Of a DNA stretch of 64,000 nt, positions 1 through 11,736 are shown in pieces. The notes below the pieces were generated by a model, which saw only the letters and a program-made list of their open reading frames with translations, was not told the origin of the DNA and made no database searches. The stretch comes from Sweltsa coloradensis (lineage: Eukaryota > Arthropoda > Insecta > Plecoptera > Chloroperlidae): positions 496,001-560,000 of the forward strand of contig JAMZAV010000024.1 in assembly GCA_024449915.1 (NCBI GenBank). Direction: 5' to 3'. How positions within the stretch are numbered: position 1 is the first letter of the stretch; every line of letters begins with the position of its first letter. Made by a program: the position numbers and the translations under genes.

Positions 1-333
1 ATGAAAGTATATATTATATGTTGTCTTTGATGAGCACTGTGGCACCGAACATCAATTCTTTGTGTTAGGTCGGGATATATGTGAGAAACCCCTACCTCTT
101 GCATGATGTTCCGCGATCAGTACCCCCGAAATAATAGTTCGCGGTTCGACCACTTGGCTGCGCTAGTGTTCCTTGTTTTCTCGAATCCCCAGCCTATTAG
201 GCTAGATTGGCGCATTAGGCATTACAGTTAGCGTGCCCTTACACCAACTAAACTTAATTATTTATTTAGAAAAGCCTTCTACATTGGTCAGTGGTAACTC
301 ATATGCACATCTCAAGGACATGTTGTCATTTGG

Positions 334-381
<48 letters not shown>

Positions 382-418
382 CGCTACCACTACCACTACC
401 ACTACCACTACTACTACC
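334..418. repeat. (ACT)n microsatellite
   Basis: About 85 bases of TAC/CTA triplets with interruptions by ACC. The long Thr and Leu ORFs over it are artefacts of the repeat. Confidence 0.95.
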
Positions 419-528
419 AATGTACAAAATTACATATTTACATACTGTACTATCTATTGGTTTTGATAAATCATAAAAACTAATATCAAACACTATAAAA
501 TCAAATAATAAATAATAACTAATAATCT

Positions 529-1168
529 TTGGTACCGTTCATCGTAAAGAGCTATTTTTTTAAAATTCAAGGTCTTTGTTGGAATTCTTCAAAACCAATA
601 TTCCATGTAATAATATAACATCTATGAGTAAGGTATAAGGAAAAGAAGTTTTTAAATTTGGATTCCCCCTTTTGTTTTTTTTAATTGAAAACATAAAATT
701 GTTTTTATGTTTTCTAAATACCTACCCAAAAAGTTTCATTGTGGGATGGCAATGGGATTAGAAGCTGTGATGGAGTCACAGTACTAATGTGTGTCAACTG
801 TCAATCATGTTATTTTACCGGCATAAATGTTCTAGTTTTCATTATTTTCCACCATTTTCGCCAGGCTACCAGCCATTAATTAGTAGGCGTTACACATTAG
901 TACTGTAACCCTACCAAAGCTTCTAACCCCATTGCCATCCCACAATAAAACTTTTGGGGTACTTAGAAAACATAAAAACAATTTTATGTTTTCAATAAAA
1001 AAACTTTAAAAAAACTTTGGGGGATCCAAATTTGAAAACTTCTTTTCCTTATACCTTCCTCATTCATACATGTTATATTAGTACATGGAATATTGGTTTT
1101 GAAGAATTCCAACCAAGACATTTAATCTTTTTTTTAAATTAGCTCTTTACGATGGAGGATACCAAAGA
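529..1168. mobile_element. Foldback (long inverted repeat) element
   Basis: Left arm about 529-795 and right arm about 885-1168 are inverted copies of roughly 260 bp at high identity, with a loop of about 90 bp. Ends read CTTTGGTACC and GGATACCAAAG. No coding capacity. The whole unit could fold into one long hairpin. Confidence 0.75.
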
Positions 1169-1530
1169 TACAAATTTTAAAAAAGTGAGAGACACGCCCT
1201 TTTTTGAGTTGCCCGTAAATAAATTTTTTTTACAGATATTTCGAAAAAATTCAAATTTAAAAATGTTTTTGAGGAGAATCCCCAGCTTTGGTCAAAATCG
1301 GTGGGGGTAAGAGAAATGACTGTGTTGATTTGACATGGAATGACCCCACACAATTTTTTTTTTTTAAATTAAAAATTAATTCAAAGCTCATTTTCCACAT
1401 TCTACCATACTTCCAGCAACTTGAGCAAGTAAAGTTACACACCACAAGCCTCAAAGAATTCATCCTATCGAATAATAGCTGTTCTAACAAAAAAGTTAAC
1501 CCTAACCTTCAACTCATTTCTAGACCTTGT

Positions 1531-1946
1531 TAGGGATGGCAAGTCGGTCAATTCACCGGTAAAATAATTGGGCTAAGTAATATTTGTACTTTTTTATTTG
1601 GCTTGCTCAATCTTCAAAGGAAAGTCCACTTTTTGTTATTACCTTACAAATTTGAAATTGGAACAATTCACTGTTGTTGCCCTTGGCCCCTTAATACTTT
1701 TCAACAATGAGCACACAAAGTGCTAGTAAATTCACTCATTTACCTACACTCATTTTCATCAATAATTAATCACCATTAAATGTTTTATCATATCATATAT
1801 TGATTAGCCTCAACTCGGTTGCAGACAATTTCTTGTAAGTATCCTGCCACAATAGGTCTATACAAGCAAAATATGCCTTTTTTATATTTGCCCGACTTTT
1901 GGTCAATTGACCCATTTTAATTTGACCGGTTAAAGTGCCATCCCTA
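1531..1946. mobile_element. TIR MITE, TAGGGATGGCA ends (hAT-like)
   Basis: Begins TAGGGATGGCAAGTCGGTCA and ends TGCCATCCCTA; the 11-bp termini are perfect inverted repeats and the sub-terminal GACCGGT motifs also mirror. A matching target duplication was not found. Confidence 0.6.
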
Positions 1947-1994
1947 GGTCACCTTGTTTTTCCAATATTCCTGTACCTGTGCCAATGTTCACAG

Positions 1995-2312
1995 TGGGGA
2001 TGCACATCGATATCGATATAACCAATAAAAAATTCCAGCCCGTTCCGACATAGATGTAATCTCAAATGTGGTAAATGAAAATAAAAACAATACAATCTCA
2101 TGCCACTCGCTGCCAACACCTGCCCAAACATAAATCTCGAGTAAGAGACCTCTTGTGACCAATCTGTGTCAGCCCAAGCGGGAAATACGAATTACCGGTA
2201 CGTATTTCGGGCCGTTTTCAACCAATTATATTTATATTTCGATTATCGATTATCAAGATTTTATCCAATATTGATTATTGATTAATAATATTGATTATTG
2301 TGTGCATCCTTG
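1995..2312. mobile_element. hAT-like MITE with perfect 8-bp duplication GTTCACAG
   Basis: GTTCACAG at 1987-1994 and 2313-2320 flanks an AT-rich element whose ends read GGGATGCACA and TGTGCATCC. The GAT/ATC-rich interior resembles the element at 30644-31078. Confidence 0.8.
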
Positions 2313-2621
2313 GTTCACAGGATCATTGTCAAGTAGCTTCCGTCCGGATTGTTTGGGCAAATTCTGCCTCCCTCTAGTGTTAATCTATGTGGGTGATAAC
2401 TAATAAGAATAACCATTTGATTGAAATAGGTTGGAAAATTTGTTTACAAACAAAATAGCCTAGAGGAGATAAAGCCTTTCTGCACGAGTCTCACGGTTAG
2501 ATAAGGCAGAAAATCTTTCCTACACTTGTTGAATTCCCCCAGAATAGTAGGCTATACCATATCAGACTCAATGTTGGCATGCCCTATCATCTAGGCATAT
2601 TATTATAATTCATCACATGAG

Positions 2622-4600
2622 ATGAAAATTTTTATTTTAAATAGTAAAAGCACACTGGCTGTCTCCATCGACCTCTCTGGGGCCTTCGACTCCACCGACC
2701 GGTCATGGGCAGTCAATCAGATGATCAAAGATGAAGTACCAAATAACATTGTCAGATGGCTCCATGACTTCATTAACAAGAGGCGTATCAAGGTGGTCCA
2801 CAAAGGCGCCCACAGCAAAACACACAGCACGCGAGCCGGAGTGGCTCAAGGCACAATCACGGCGCCGACCGTCTTCAAAATTGCAATCAATGGACTCATC
2901 AAACTCTTGAATCGCACACCTGGCCTAGTCGTCAAAGTTTTTGCCGACGACTTTGTCATCATCTTCACAGGAAAATGCCCAGTAAGACTGGAACAAAAAA
3001 TGGGCCACGCCATGACGATAGATGCAGGCTGGATCAAAGTGCACGGCTTCAAGATAAACTGCAGCAAAACCATCTGCACCTACTTCACGATGAGTCACAA
3101 TCCCTTCAAGTTCAACATCACTCTTGATGGCGAACAGATTAAACAGACAGATGAGATGAAGTACCTCGGCGTGACCTTCCACAAAAAAATGACCGGCAAG
3201 ATCCACTTTGAAAAGGCAGCAGAGAAGGGTAAAAAACGACTACGACTTCTTCAAAGGGTAGCCGGTGTGTCCTGGGGCGCAAAAATAGACACTCTGGCGC
3301 TGACGTACAAAACGTACATCAGACCAGCCATGAGTACGGCACCGAAGTCTTCCCCGCCGCCGCAACGCACGCCAGCCATGTCGACAAGAGTCCAAAATCG
3401 AGCCCTTCGCCTGATCACGGGAGCAGTGAAAACCACCCCAATTATCGCCATGGAGTGGTTCAGCCAAATTGAGCTTCTACAGCTAAGAAGAGAGCAGTGC
3501 GCTGTCCAACTGCACGAAAAACTGGCGCGCCTAAACCCCGACAAATGGCTCAGCTACCCAACCTCAAAGGTCAAGGCGCACACTAACTTTGCTGAAACAG
3601 TCCACCAACTGAGGGGTAAAAACTGTCCTATCCTCCTAGAAGCACCACGTGCACCACTTGACGTACCACTCCCAGAGCTTCTGCCGGACAAGTCCAATCA
3701 GCTCGCCCCGGGAACAAAAACTGACGGCATCGATAAGAAAGATGACCATGACCCCAAAGAACTGAAAAAGCTTGCCGAGGAGCACCTGAAGAGGCATTTT
3801 CCTCTTCAAGAGTGGGTGCATATCTTCACGGACGGCTCCTACGACTCGGTTACAAACAGAACAGGCTACGGCATCCACTGCATCTTCTTCGAAGAAGCCA
3901 CTCCAATGGGAGCCGGTGAAACATACTTCGACGCTGAGGTCGCGGCCATCGCCAGGGCGGCCGAAAAAATTGCTGAGACCTTGTCATCCTAAGCGACAGT
4001 GTCTCGGCCATCCAATTTATCACCCAAGCAGCGAACCTCCATCCAAAATCGCTACTTTTCAAAAACTCCCTTGCCAGCCTCCGTCAGCAAAACAAACTAT
4101 TAGAGGCGCAATGGATCCCTAGCCACTGCAAGATCATGGGGAATGAAAAGGCAGACTTCTTGGCAAAAAGTGCCACAAAAGCACCGCAACCACCAGCAGC
4201 GCCTCTCTTCTTAAAAATTTCAAAACTAAGATCAAATCAACCACAAAAAAGATCTTTATGAACACCACAGAAGAGACTTCACGACTAAAGAACTGGTGGA
4301 CCGAGATCAAGAAAGGGCCAGACAAAGACTGGTCGAGAAAGACGGCCACCGCCCATTTCCGGCTTGCAACCGGTCACGACGTCTTGCAACACCACCTGCA
4401 CCGTTTTAACATTACCAACGAATCGGCCACCTGTAAACTTTGTAATTTAGAAGACCAATACAGAGCGCATCTCTTTAGATGTGCCGCCCTCAAGAGTGAC
4501 ATTGACTCTCTGCCCGATGAACTGAGCAGGATAGAAAGGGAGGCAGTCTTATATTGGATAGCAAGACAGAAGAATGGCTAAAGAGGCCAACTTTGCACAA
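2622..4600 (+). mobile_element. Decayed RNase H-type LINE (R1/I group), 5'-truncated
   Basis: 2622-3992 encodes part of a reverse transcriptase (VSIDLSGAFDSTDRSWAV, AGVAQGTITAPTVF, VFADDFVII, EMKYLGVTF) and the start of an RNase H domain (HIFTDGSYDS, YFDAEVAAI). After a frameshift near 3983 the RNase H resumes: VILSDSVSAIQ and [19 protein letters not shown]. After a second shift near 4250, 4258-4581 gives a C-terminal zinc-binding motif, CKLCNLEDQYRAHLFRC. The order reverse transcriptase, RNase H, CCHC-like end fits the R1/LOA/I group. The endonuclease and ORF1 are absent and two shifts inactivate it. Confidence 0.85.
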
Positions 4601-6225
4601 GAAAGAAAAAAAAAAGATGGGCAAAAAATAAGAAAGCTGCAATTTGTGGCAACCTTGGATTGTTTGTTTTGACATGCACCTGGGGCATGTGACGGTGGTG
4701 AATGCCCGAGGTGACACTCGGTTAGACTAGCACGTGTTTTATTGTAGTAAGTAGTTGGCAATAATCGGCATTCTGTGTGAATGGAGCCTTCTCAGATTTG
4801 TTACTAGCACAGTGACAGGCCAGTAAGTGTTTTCTCTAATTATCGTATTAATGCGAGTGATAATTAGTGAACAACATATGCATGGTTTGACAACATAGGT
4901 GAAGAGCACGGCTGTGTCAGCAGAAAACAATGTTAATTCAGGTGTGGATAATGACTTGCTTCTTTTAGGTTCTATTTGGTGGCAATTATTTTACATATAC
5001 GCGTGTCATACAAAGAGACGTCAAACATTACCAAAATAATAATATTTGCATAAACAACAATTATTGATTTCTGGCGTGGCTCATCGGCGGTGTTTAAAAT
5101 GTTGTGCGTTTGCCCGTTTGATATAACAACAAATTAGTCAGACGGATTGAAGTAACGTTTTCCCGAACAGAGAGAAGTTGCCAGTGCAATATAAAGCCAG
5201 GTATCGAAAATTAACCCGAAGAACTTTGTAACCAGCAAATTTACTCGTGTATGTTATGTTCTGAACACTTGATAGAAAGCAGGGCTAAAAATTTCAATGA
5301 AATGGGCACTAGCCAAATGAAAAACCAACCATAGTGAAGGTTTAAACGACGGGGGGTCCAGGGGAAAATTTTCTGCAAATAACACTCATTTTGATGAAAA
5401 TCTACACACTTTGAGCAACATCACAGTACCTCTATAGTGGCCTATTTTTAACAGTAGGCCCTACATATTAAGTAAATAATGGGGTATGCCTGGGCATATC
5501 CAAAGTAGGCCTATGCTCATCTTCAGTACTATATATCACTTTGGCCTAGGCCTACTAAAATTAGTGAGTGGGTAACAATACCAACTGAACTGCAAGTCGT
5601 TAATGGCAAGTTTGTTTATTTGTAGACTAAAAGGCATAGGCCTAGACCTACACTTGCCAATGACCTTGCCATCTGTGAATTTGAACTCGCTAAGTTGGCG
5701 ACGGTAATTTTGAGCCCTGTAGAAAGTGATCACAAAATCACGATTAGGTATCAAATGAAACTCGTGGAAAATATTGAACCACAACTTATAAAATTACAAT
5801 TCCATCTATTGAGAGGTAGCATAAGATGAAGACTCAACTGGCCGTTACGTGCCCGATGGTATTGAATGGGCGGCGGCCGTATTCATCGTCGAGTCGGCAT
5901 CCAACCACGTCACGAGTGGTGACGTCACGCACTTCACAATTTCCATTATATTGCTTGTAACTTGTTCAAATATTGACTGATTTCTTTCCTAAAATAATTT
6001 ATGTTGATAGGTAGGAGATGCCAAACGGCTAGTTAATGTTAAGTAGGGGTGTGGAAAGGGAACCCAACAGCTTACCTGGTCGGTGACTGCAGGGATCTCG
6101 TAGAAGAAAGACACAAATAAAAATAAAACATAATAAACGAAAATGTCGAAACTGTTTCGGCCAAACAGGGCCTTGCTCACTCGACGAGAGCAGAGAGTTA
6201 ACTAAACTAGATCTGTACAGCTATA
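4601..6225. other. Intergenic, no gene seen
   Basis: No exon with conserved protein similarity on either strand. A GC-richer patch at about 5840-5940 contains GTGACGTCAC, a CRE-like palindrome, but no gene could be tied to it. Confidence 0.5.
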
Positions 6226-6836
6226 CAGTAAAACCTCTATTATCCGAGGTGGATGAGACCGGGGGTGCAGCTCGAATTACCGAAAAACTTGGATGATCGC
6301 GTATTTTTGTTTATTTGCTCTTGTAGCATAGCTGATATGGTAAAATGATATACTACCATTAAAAGAACATACATAAACAGCCTCTTAGTGATGACATCGG
6401 CTGAGGACTGCTTAGTTGATAGAATGAATGTGTGGTCTCATTATCTTATCTTATAATGAAATAAAACAACTTGGGGAGAGTCTTGGCCCGAAGCTGTGGC
6501 TTGGGTATCATGTCGTCTTCAAGGCCATATTTTGTCTCTTCTCTCTCATCCGCCGTCTTTGAGCAGGGTCGCGGCGGGCGGCAAGCACTCGCAAAGACAC
6601 TAGCTCAACACTCTCTGGCACCCTACCCTCGACCCCCGCCCCCAACCCCCCTTACAATTCACGCGCTGTGCAATTCTTACGTGACACGTCATTGTAGTAA
6701 ACAGCATACTGCATGACATTCAGATGTAAAGAACATAACATTTTGGCCTAATTAAAAAAAGGAAAGGGCGCCTGAAACCAGATCGGATAACACGGAATCT
6801 CGGTTAATCGGAGCTCGGATGAACGAGGTCTTACTG
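6226..6836. mobile_element. Tigger/pogo-like MITE, TA duplication
   Basis: CAGTAAAACCTC at the left end and GAGGTCTTACTG at the right end, each bordered by TA (6224-6225 and 6837-6838). Sub-terminal ATCCGAG-type motifs recur in inverse orientation. No transposase ORF. Confidence 0.75.
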
Positions 6837-7019
6837 TATACAGTTATTTACAAAACACTCCAGTGGCGCTATTGGGTGGGGGTGGAGTGTGTGGGAGAAC
6901 TAGGGGGGGGGGGAGCGGAGCAGTGGAGTATCACCCTAACGGATGTTGAGGTTAGGGGGGGAAGCCTTGAGTTGGTAATAAAAAAAATAATAAAATAATT
7001 TAAGGTTTGACATAATATG

Positions 7020-8286
7020 CAGTGTTGGGGAAGGAACTTTTAAAAAGAACGCGTTCTTTTTTTGTGAACTTTTCAGTGAACTTACTCTTTTTTAAATGAA
7101 TAAACTTGAACTTTTAAAAGTTCTTTATGAGAACGAACTTTTCAGTTTTAGAAAGTTCATTTGAAAGTTCTTTCCGTGCGTCGAGCAGCCGTCGACGCTT
7201 AAAAACAATAACAAATCGTTGTTCCATCGTAGGCCTACTTTGACGCACGTTCAGCTGTTTTTGACAAGGTCACGCACGATTCACGAAGTTAAAATCATGT
7301 ACGCCAACTTTCGGGAAAAAAAATCATGGAAGCCTAAAGTGCAAAGTATCTGCCATAATTTTACAAGCTGGTCGACGAGAATGTAGTACAAACTAGGAAA
7401 ACGCTAAAGTCCCGCCGCGTGGATGGATGAGCTTTTAAAAGTTTTGATTTATCTTATATCTTTACTTTTGCAAGTGCTTTGTTTTGCTGTCTACGCATTG
7501 TAGGTGATTGTTGTCAAGTTTCTATTGTTACTTGTCAATTGGTATTATTTACCGTAAAAAACTTATATTAAAAGCTTTATTTCTATGAATTCTGGCTAAC
7601 TTTTTCAACTCTTTCTTTCAAATGGTATTACATCACCATAACCTTAATGTCCACGTATAATATGAACGTTGTAGTCCCACCCATTTGGTCAGAAATGGCC
7701 CAAATGGCACGAAAACATCGCAAAAAAAAATCGAAAAAAAAAATCGTAAAAGTACGCTATTCATGAGAAATATTTCTTCGATTGTACCCAAAAACTATGC
7801 AGCTCTAAGTTCAGAGATTTTGAATGGTCCCGTCAAATATTCATCAAGATCGGATATGCCGTTTGCCGGAGAGAGCAAACTAACAGACAAAAACTTAAAA
7901 AAAAAAAAAAATACAAAAAAAAAAACACCCGTGCTAAATTTTTTGGGGGTCAGTGAAATTGAAGTCTTCGCTTCGCTCATCCAATCATCAACACGATCAA
8001 AGACAGCTAACCTTTCGTAAGACTCAAACTCGCGAGTAGTTTGGTACTCGAAACACCCTAAAGTTTTTTCTCTGTTTTTCTTCATTTTACGCCAGCCTTT
8101 AATAAAATAGTGATTTTTTTAAACAAAAGAACTTTTAAAAGAACTTAGTTCATATTTTAGACGAACTTGAACTTTTCAAAATTTTAGGTTTTAAAAGAAC
8201 TTCTAGAACTTTTTAAAAGTTCATTATTTGAGCTGTGAACTGAACTTTTTAAAAGTTCATTTTAAAAAAGAACTGACCCAACACTG
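7020..8286. mobile_element. Non-autonomous hAT element with 8-bp duplication
   Basis: CAGTGTTGGG at 7020 and CCCAACACTG ending 8286 are perfect 10-bp TIRs; ATAATATG (7012-7019) and ATAATACG (8287-8294) match 7 of 8. Both ends are filled with inverted GAACTTTTAAAAG repeats. The interior (about 7385-7985) is a separate repeat that recurs inverted at 27340-28535 without these ends. Confidence 0.88.
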
Positions 8287-8778
8287 ATAATACGTTATGG
8301 ATGGCACAACTCTGTGATAATATTCCAGTAATATACTATGTTACCGCCTTACCGTGTACTCAACACATGTCTCACTCACTTGTCTTAACCGACTTAGGCA
8401 TTTTCATAGTCATAAACATCACCAACAGAATCACCATAAAGAATTTGATTTTGAATTGTCTCTGCTAATGGCCTGGCCATACTCAGATTTTCATTTTTCA
8501 TTAATCAAGTGTAGTATGCTAGCATTTCGCAAGTAGCTATGGCTACGAGACTAAAAAAAGATTGGATCTGCAAAAATCTTCATTTTGAAGACTACATTAT
8601 TTTTAATCATCTTGTTGCAGGTCAGCGAGTGACTTTACATTTAGGAAGTGCTTGTAGGTACTCTTGTAGACGACAGCTGCACCATTGCCACATCTTTCAA
8701 AACTTTCTTAAAATCTTTATACATCCATGGATCTTGCTTACTTTCAAGACAATAAAATAACAAAAGTTACATTAAACC

Positions 8779-8784
8779 TTTATT
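8779..8784 (-). terminator. Poly(A) signal AATAAA for RPL19
   Basis: AATAAA on the minus strand, about 104 bases past the RPL19 stop codon, a normal distance for a short ribosomal-protein 3' UTR. The cleavage site is not determined. Confidence 0.6.
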
Positions 8785-8887
8785 TCTTTCAAAAGTCAAC
8801 CTTGAAGGTGGAGAATAAGTTTATAAAATTTGTGTAAAAGTTTAGAAAAGCGAATAAATGTTTGACAAGGTGGTTTCAAATTGTGCA

Positions 8888-9020
8888 CTACTTCTTGCCA
8901 GCGCTTAGTTGATCTTCTCGAGCGTATGCCGCATGGAGCTCCTGCTTTTTGATGGAGATGCGCTCTTCGCGTCGCTTCTTAGCTTCCTTCACCTTGAGTC
9001 GACGGGCTTCAGCTTGGTCA
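8888..9020 (-). CDS. RPL19: RPL19 coding exon 5 with stop
   Basis: 133 nt from a TTCTCAG acceptor to TAG. It encodes the C-terminal charged helix [20 protein letters not shown] and the terminal LSAGKK. A likely poly(A) signal follows at 8779-8784. Confidence 0.95.
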
Positions 9021-11701
9021 CTGAGAAAATAACATACCAATGTTAAAACAATTATTTAAAAATCAAGAGTACTCCTATGCCTAGTATTGATAAAATATCC
9101 CCAGCAGGTGATCATCCTGTTGCCCTGGCTATCTCGAGCCTCATTCAATATTTTACTACTAGTATAAAGCATAGGCCTACAATTCTTTCTTAATGTGGAA
9201 TATTTGTTGAAGAAATGACAAGGACCCCGCACATGTATCAAATATGTTTACTAAATAGAAATACATATTAGTAAACATGTAATGTCACACCGCTAGATAT
9301 TTAAATCCCATCCCTGATCACTATAACCTTGCAGAGTAGGCAAATTAAAAATGTAATTGAATAAAAAAGACATGTCAATAGGCCTACAACATGGGCAATA
9401 TGCAAACATTAAAGATTTTTATTATTATTGAATCTTTAATAATAATAAATTCCAAAGGAATGGACAATGGTACTTACTTTAACATTTTAGACCTGGCTTT
9501 CTCTGCCTTCTTTTTGTGGATGAACTCCATCAAGACACGCTTATTTTTGAAAACATTACCTAAACATATAATAAAGTATCACAAATCTGTACAATTTAGC
9601 ATAGATCATGTTTTAAACAGCACTTAACCGTAATAGGTAGGGATGACATTTGGGGGGCCAAACAAAGTTGAAACCAAATGAAAATTTTAAAACTGATTTC
9701 AACCAAAACCACTTTCTAGTTAACTTAAGTATAATATATTTTCTGTGCTCAAGTGTAGTTTGCATGGATGTAACTGTAAGTAAGCTCAAGTATTGGTAGA
9801 AGGTAGGGCGAGTAACTTTGCATTATGCAGTGAGCTTAGATAGGGGTGGGCAAATGTTTCTCAGCCAAACCATACTAAAAGAAAATTAAATTTATTTGCC
9901 TGCGAGTGTTATGAATGACATTTAGATAGGGATGGCCAAACTTAAGAAAAGTTAGAAATAAAAAATAATTTTACGCACAGTTTGATAAAAAAAGGAATAG
10001 CGAAAAGGATAAGTTTTAGATCGTCAACTACGTTTTTGACGTTTCGTTCAAAAGTGAAAGTTTTGACAGTGCCATTTAGTAGCTCTTTACTGATGTACAA
10101 GTCTACACTGACTAGTAGGGCTGTGCGAGTCTAGACTTTTCGAGATTTGAGCGAGAGCAAAGTACTGCTCAAATCTCGCTTGATCTCGATCTCAAACTGC
10201 TCGAAAAAACGAGTTTCGATCAGTCTCTAGACGGGCCGGCTCAAGATGTTTTCAGAACGCACTATAGCAGCAGAGTTCTATTCACGGAGTTCCAATCGCC
10301 AATTTAAAAAAAAAAATACACGTCGACTTTCAATTGACATTGTTCAGTCGTCGAGATTTCAGATTTCAAAATTCTAATTTTGAAATACGAGCTCTTTCAG
10401 TCAGCCGCCGCCGCCGCCTTCCCGCAAAACGATAAGTTGGTTGCGATCCCTTGCCACGGTGGCCTTGCCTTCCCCCTCCCCCCCCTGAAAGGCCAACACA
10501 TTCCAGATGGTTCCAGACCGCTCGCAGTCGCTCGTCGCTCGTCGCCCGCTTAGTTGTTTACGCGTGTTGAGATTTGAGTCAGTGACGCATGACTGTTTAT
10601 TGTTTAGAATATCTCTTGAGTGGAAGTTCTTTGATAAGATAGACGTGGGAAAGAAGGTAAAATGCTCGGTTAAATGCCGACTGTGCGCGAAGGAGTTGCT
10701 GCACAATTCAAGTATCACGGGAACTATGGTAAATCACAAGCCTTATCTCCCCCCCCCCCCCCCCCCCCCCCGCCCTCTTCATCACGCAAGCCTCAACCAT
10801 ACCATCACCCTTTTAACTTTCTAGGTCAATGAAACATCAGCCACGTCATTTACTGACTGATAAACTGAACTGAACGCCGTCGCCGTGTTTACTGTTCAGA
10901 ATGCAATAAAAATATACAGTAATAAATAAACATGTCCAACTTTTTTTCAGATATCTTAAAATATACATAGTACACGCGTACACGAACAGACAGCGAGCGT
11001 GTACACGTGTAGTAAGATACACGCTTTTGCCCATCCCTACCCCAGACTCGCCCTTATCACGCGCCACTGCTTGATGGAAAGTAATATTGCTTAGCTCGTG
11101 GCCTAGTCAAGACTAGGGCCCGAGTAGGTTACCTAAGCCTATTGATTTTTAATATGATTAGGAATTGGAGGCATAGGCCCTATAGATAAAATTAACATGC
11201 CTATTAGCCCTTGCCTTATATTATCAACAACAAAGTTATCAATATCTACTTTTTGTTTAATTACCAGCATAATATAACTAGACAAATTTGTATATTACTA
11301 TTCTGCAAACCATGATAAGTGATGTACGTATACAAAATACGATCTAAAACATTCAATTTAGTTGGATTCAACAGTAAAATAGGCCTACATGGGAGATGAC
11401 ATTTAATGTGATGACAACATCAAAAACAAAAGAAAGCTCTTGGGGACGGTAACTAGCGCTTTGGACAACAATTAACACTGTGCGCATGGACAGGCAGGGA
11501 ACGAGGAGCCACGACGAACATCTAGGAGGCAGTGATAATAATTTATGTGATGACAAGTCCACAGTCACAACAAATAGCAGTTTCGTAAAGGTTTGTTCTG
11601 TGGTCCCGGTAGCTTAATTGGTAGAGCTATGGCACGTTAAGCCGGAGGTTCTGGGTTCGAACCCCAGTCGGGGCAAACTTTTTCGACAACTGCTATGAAT
11701 C

Positions 11702-11736
<35 letters not shown>

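Noticed and set aside
233..476. ORFs of poly-Thr and poly-Leu
   Set aside because: They are read-outs of the (ACT)n microsatellite.
11603..11675. A working tRNA-Asn gene
   Set aside because: C at position 33 and a mismatch in the anticodon stem, plus nesting in a hAT element; listed as a tRNA-like repeat instead.
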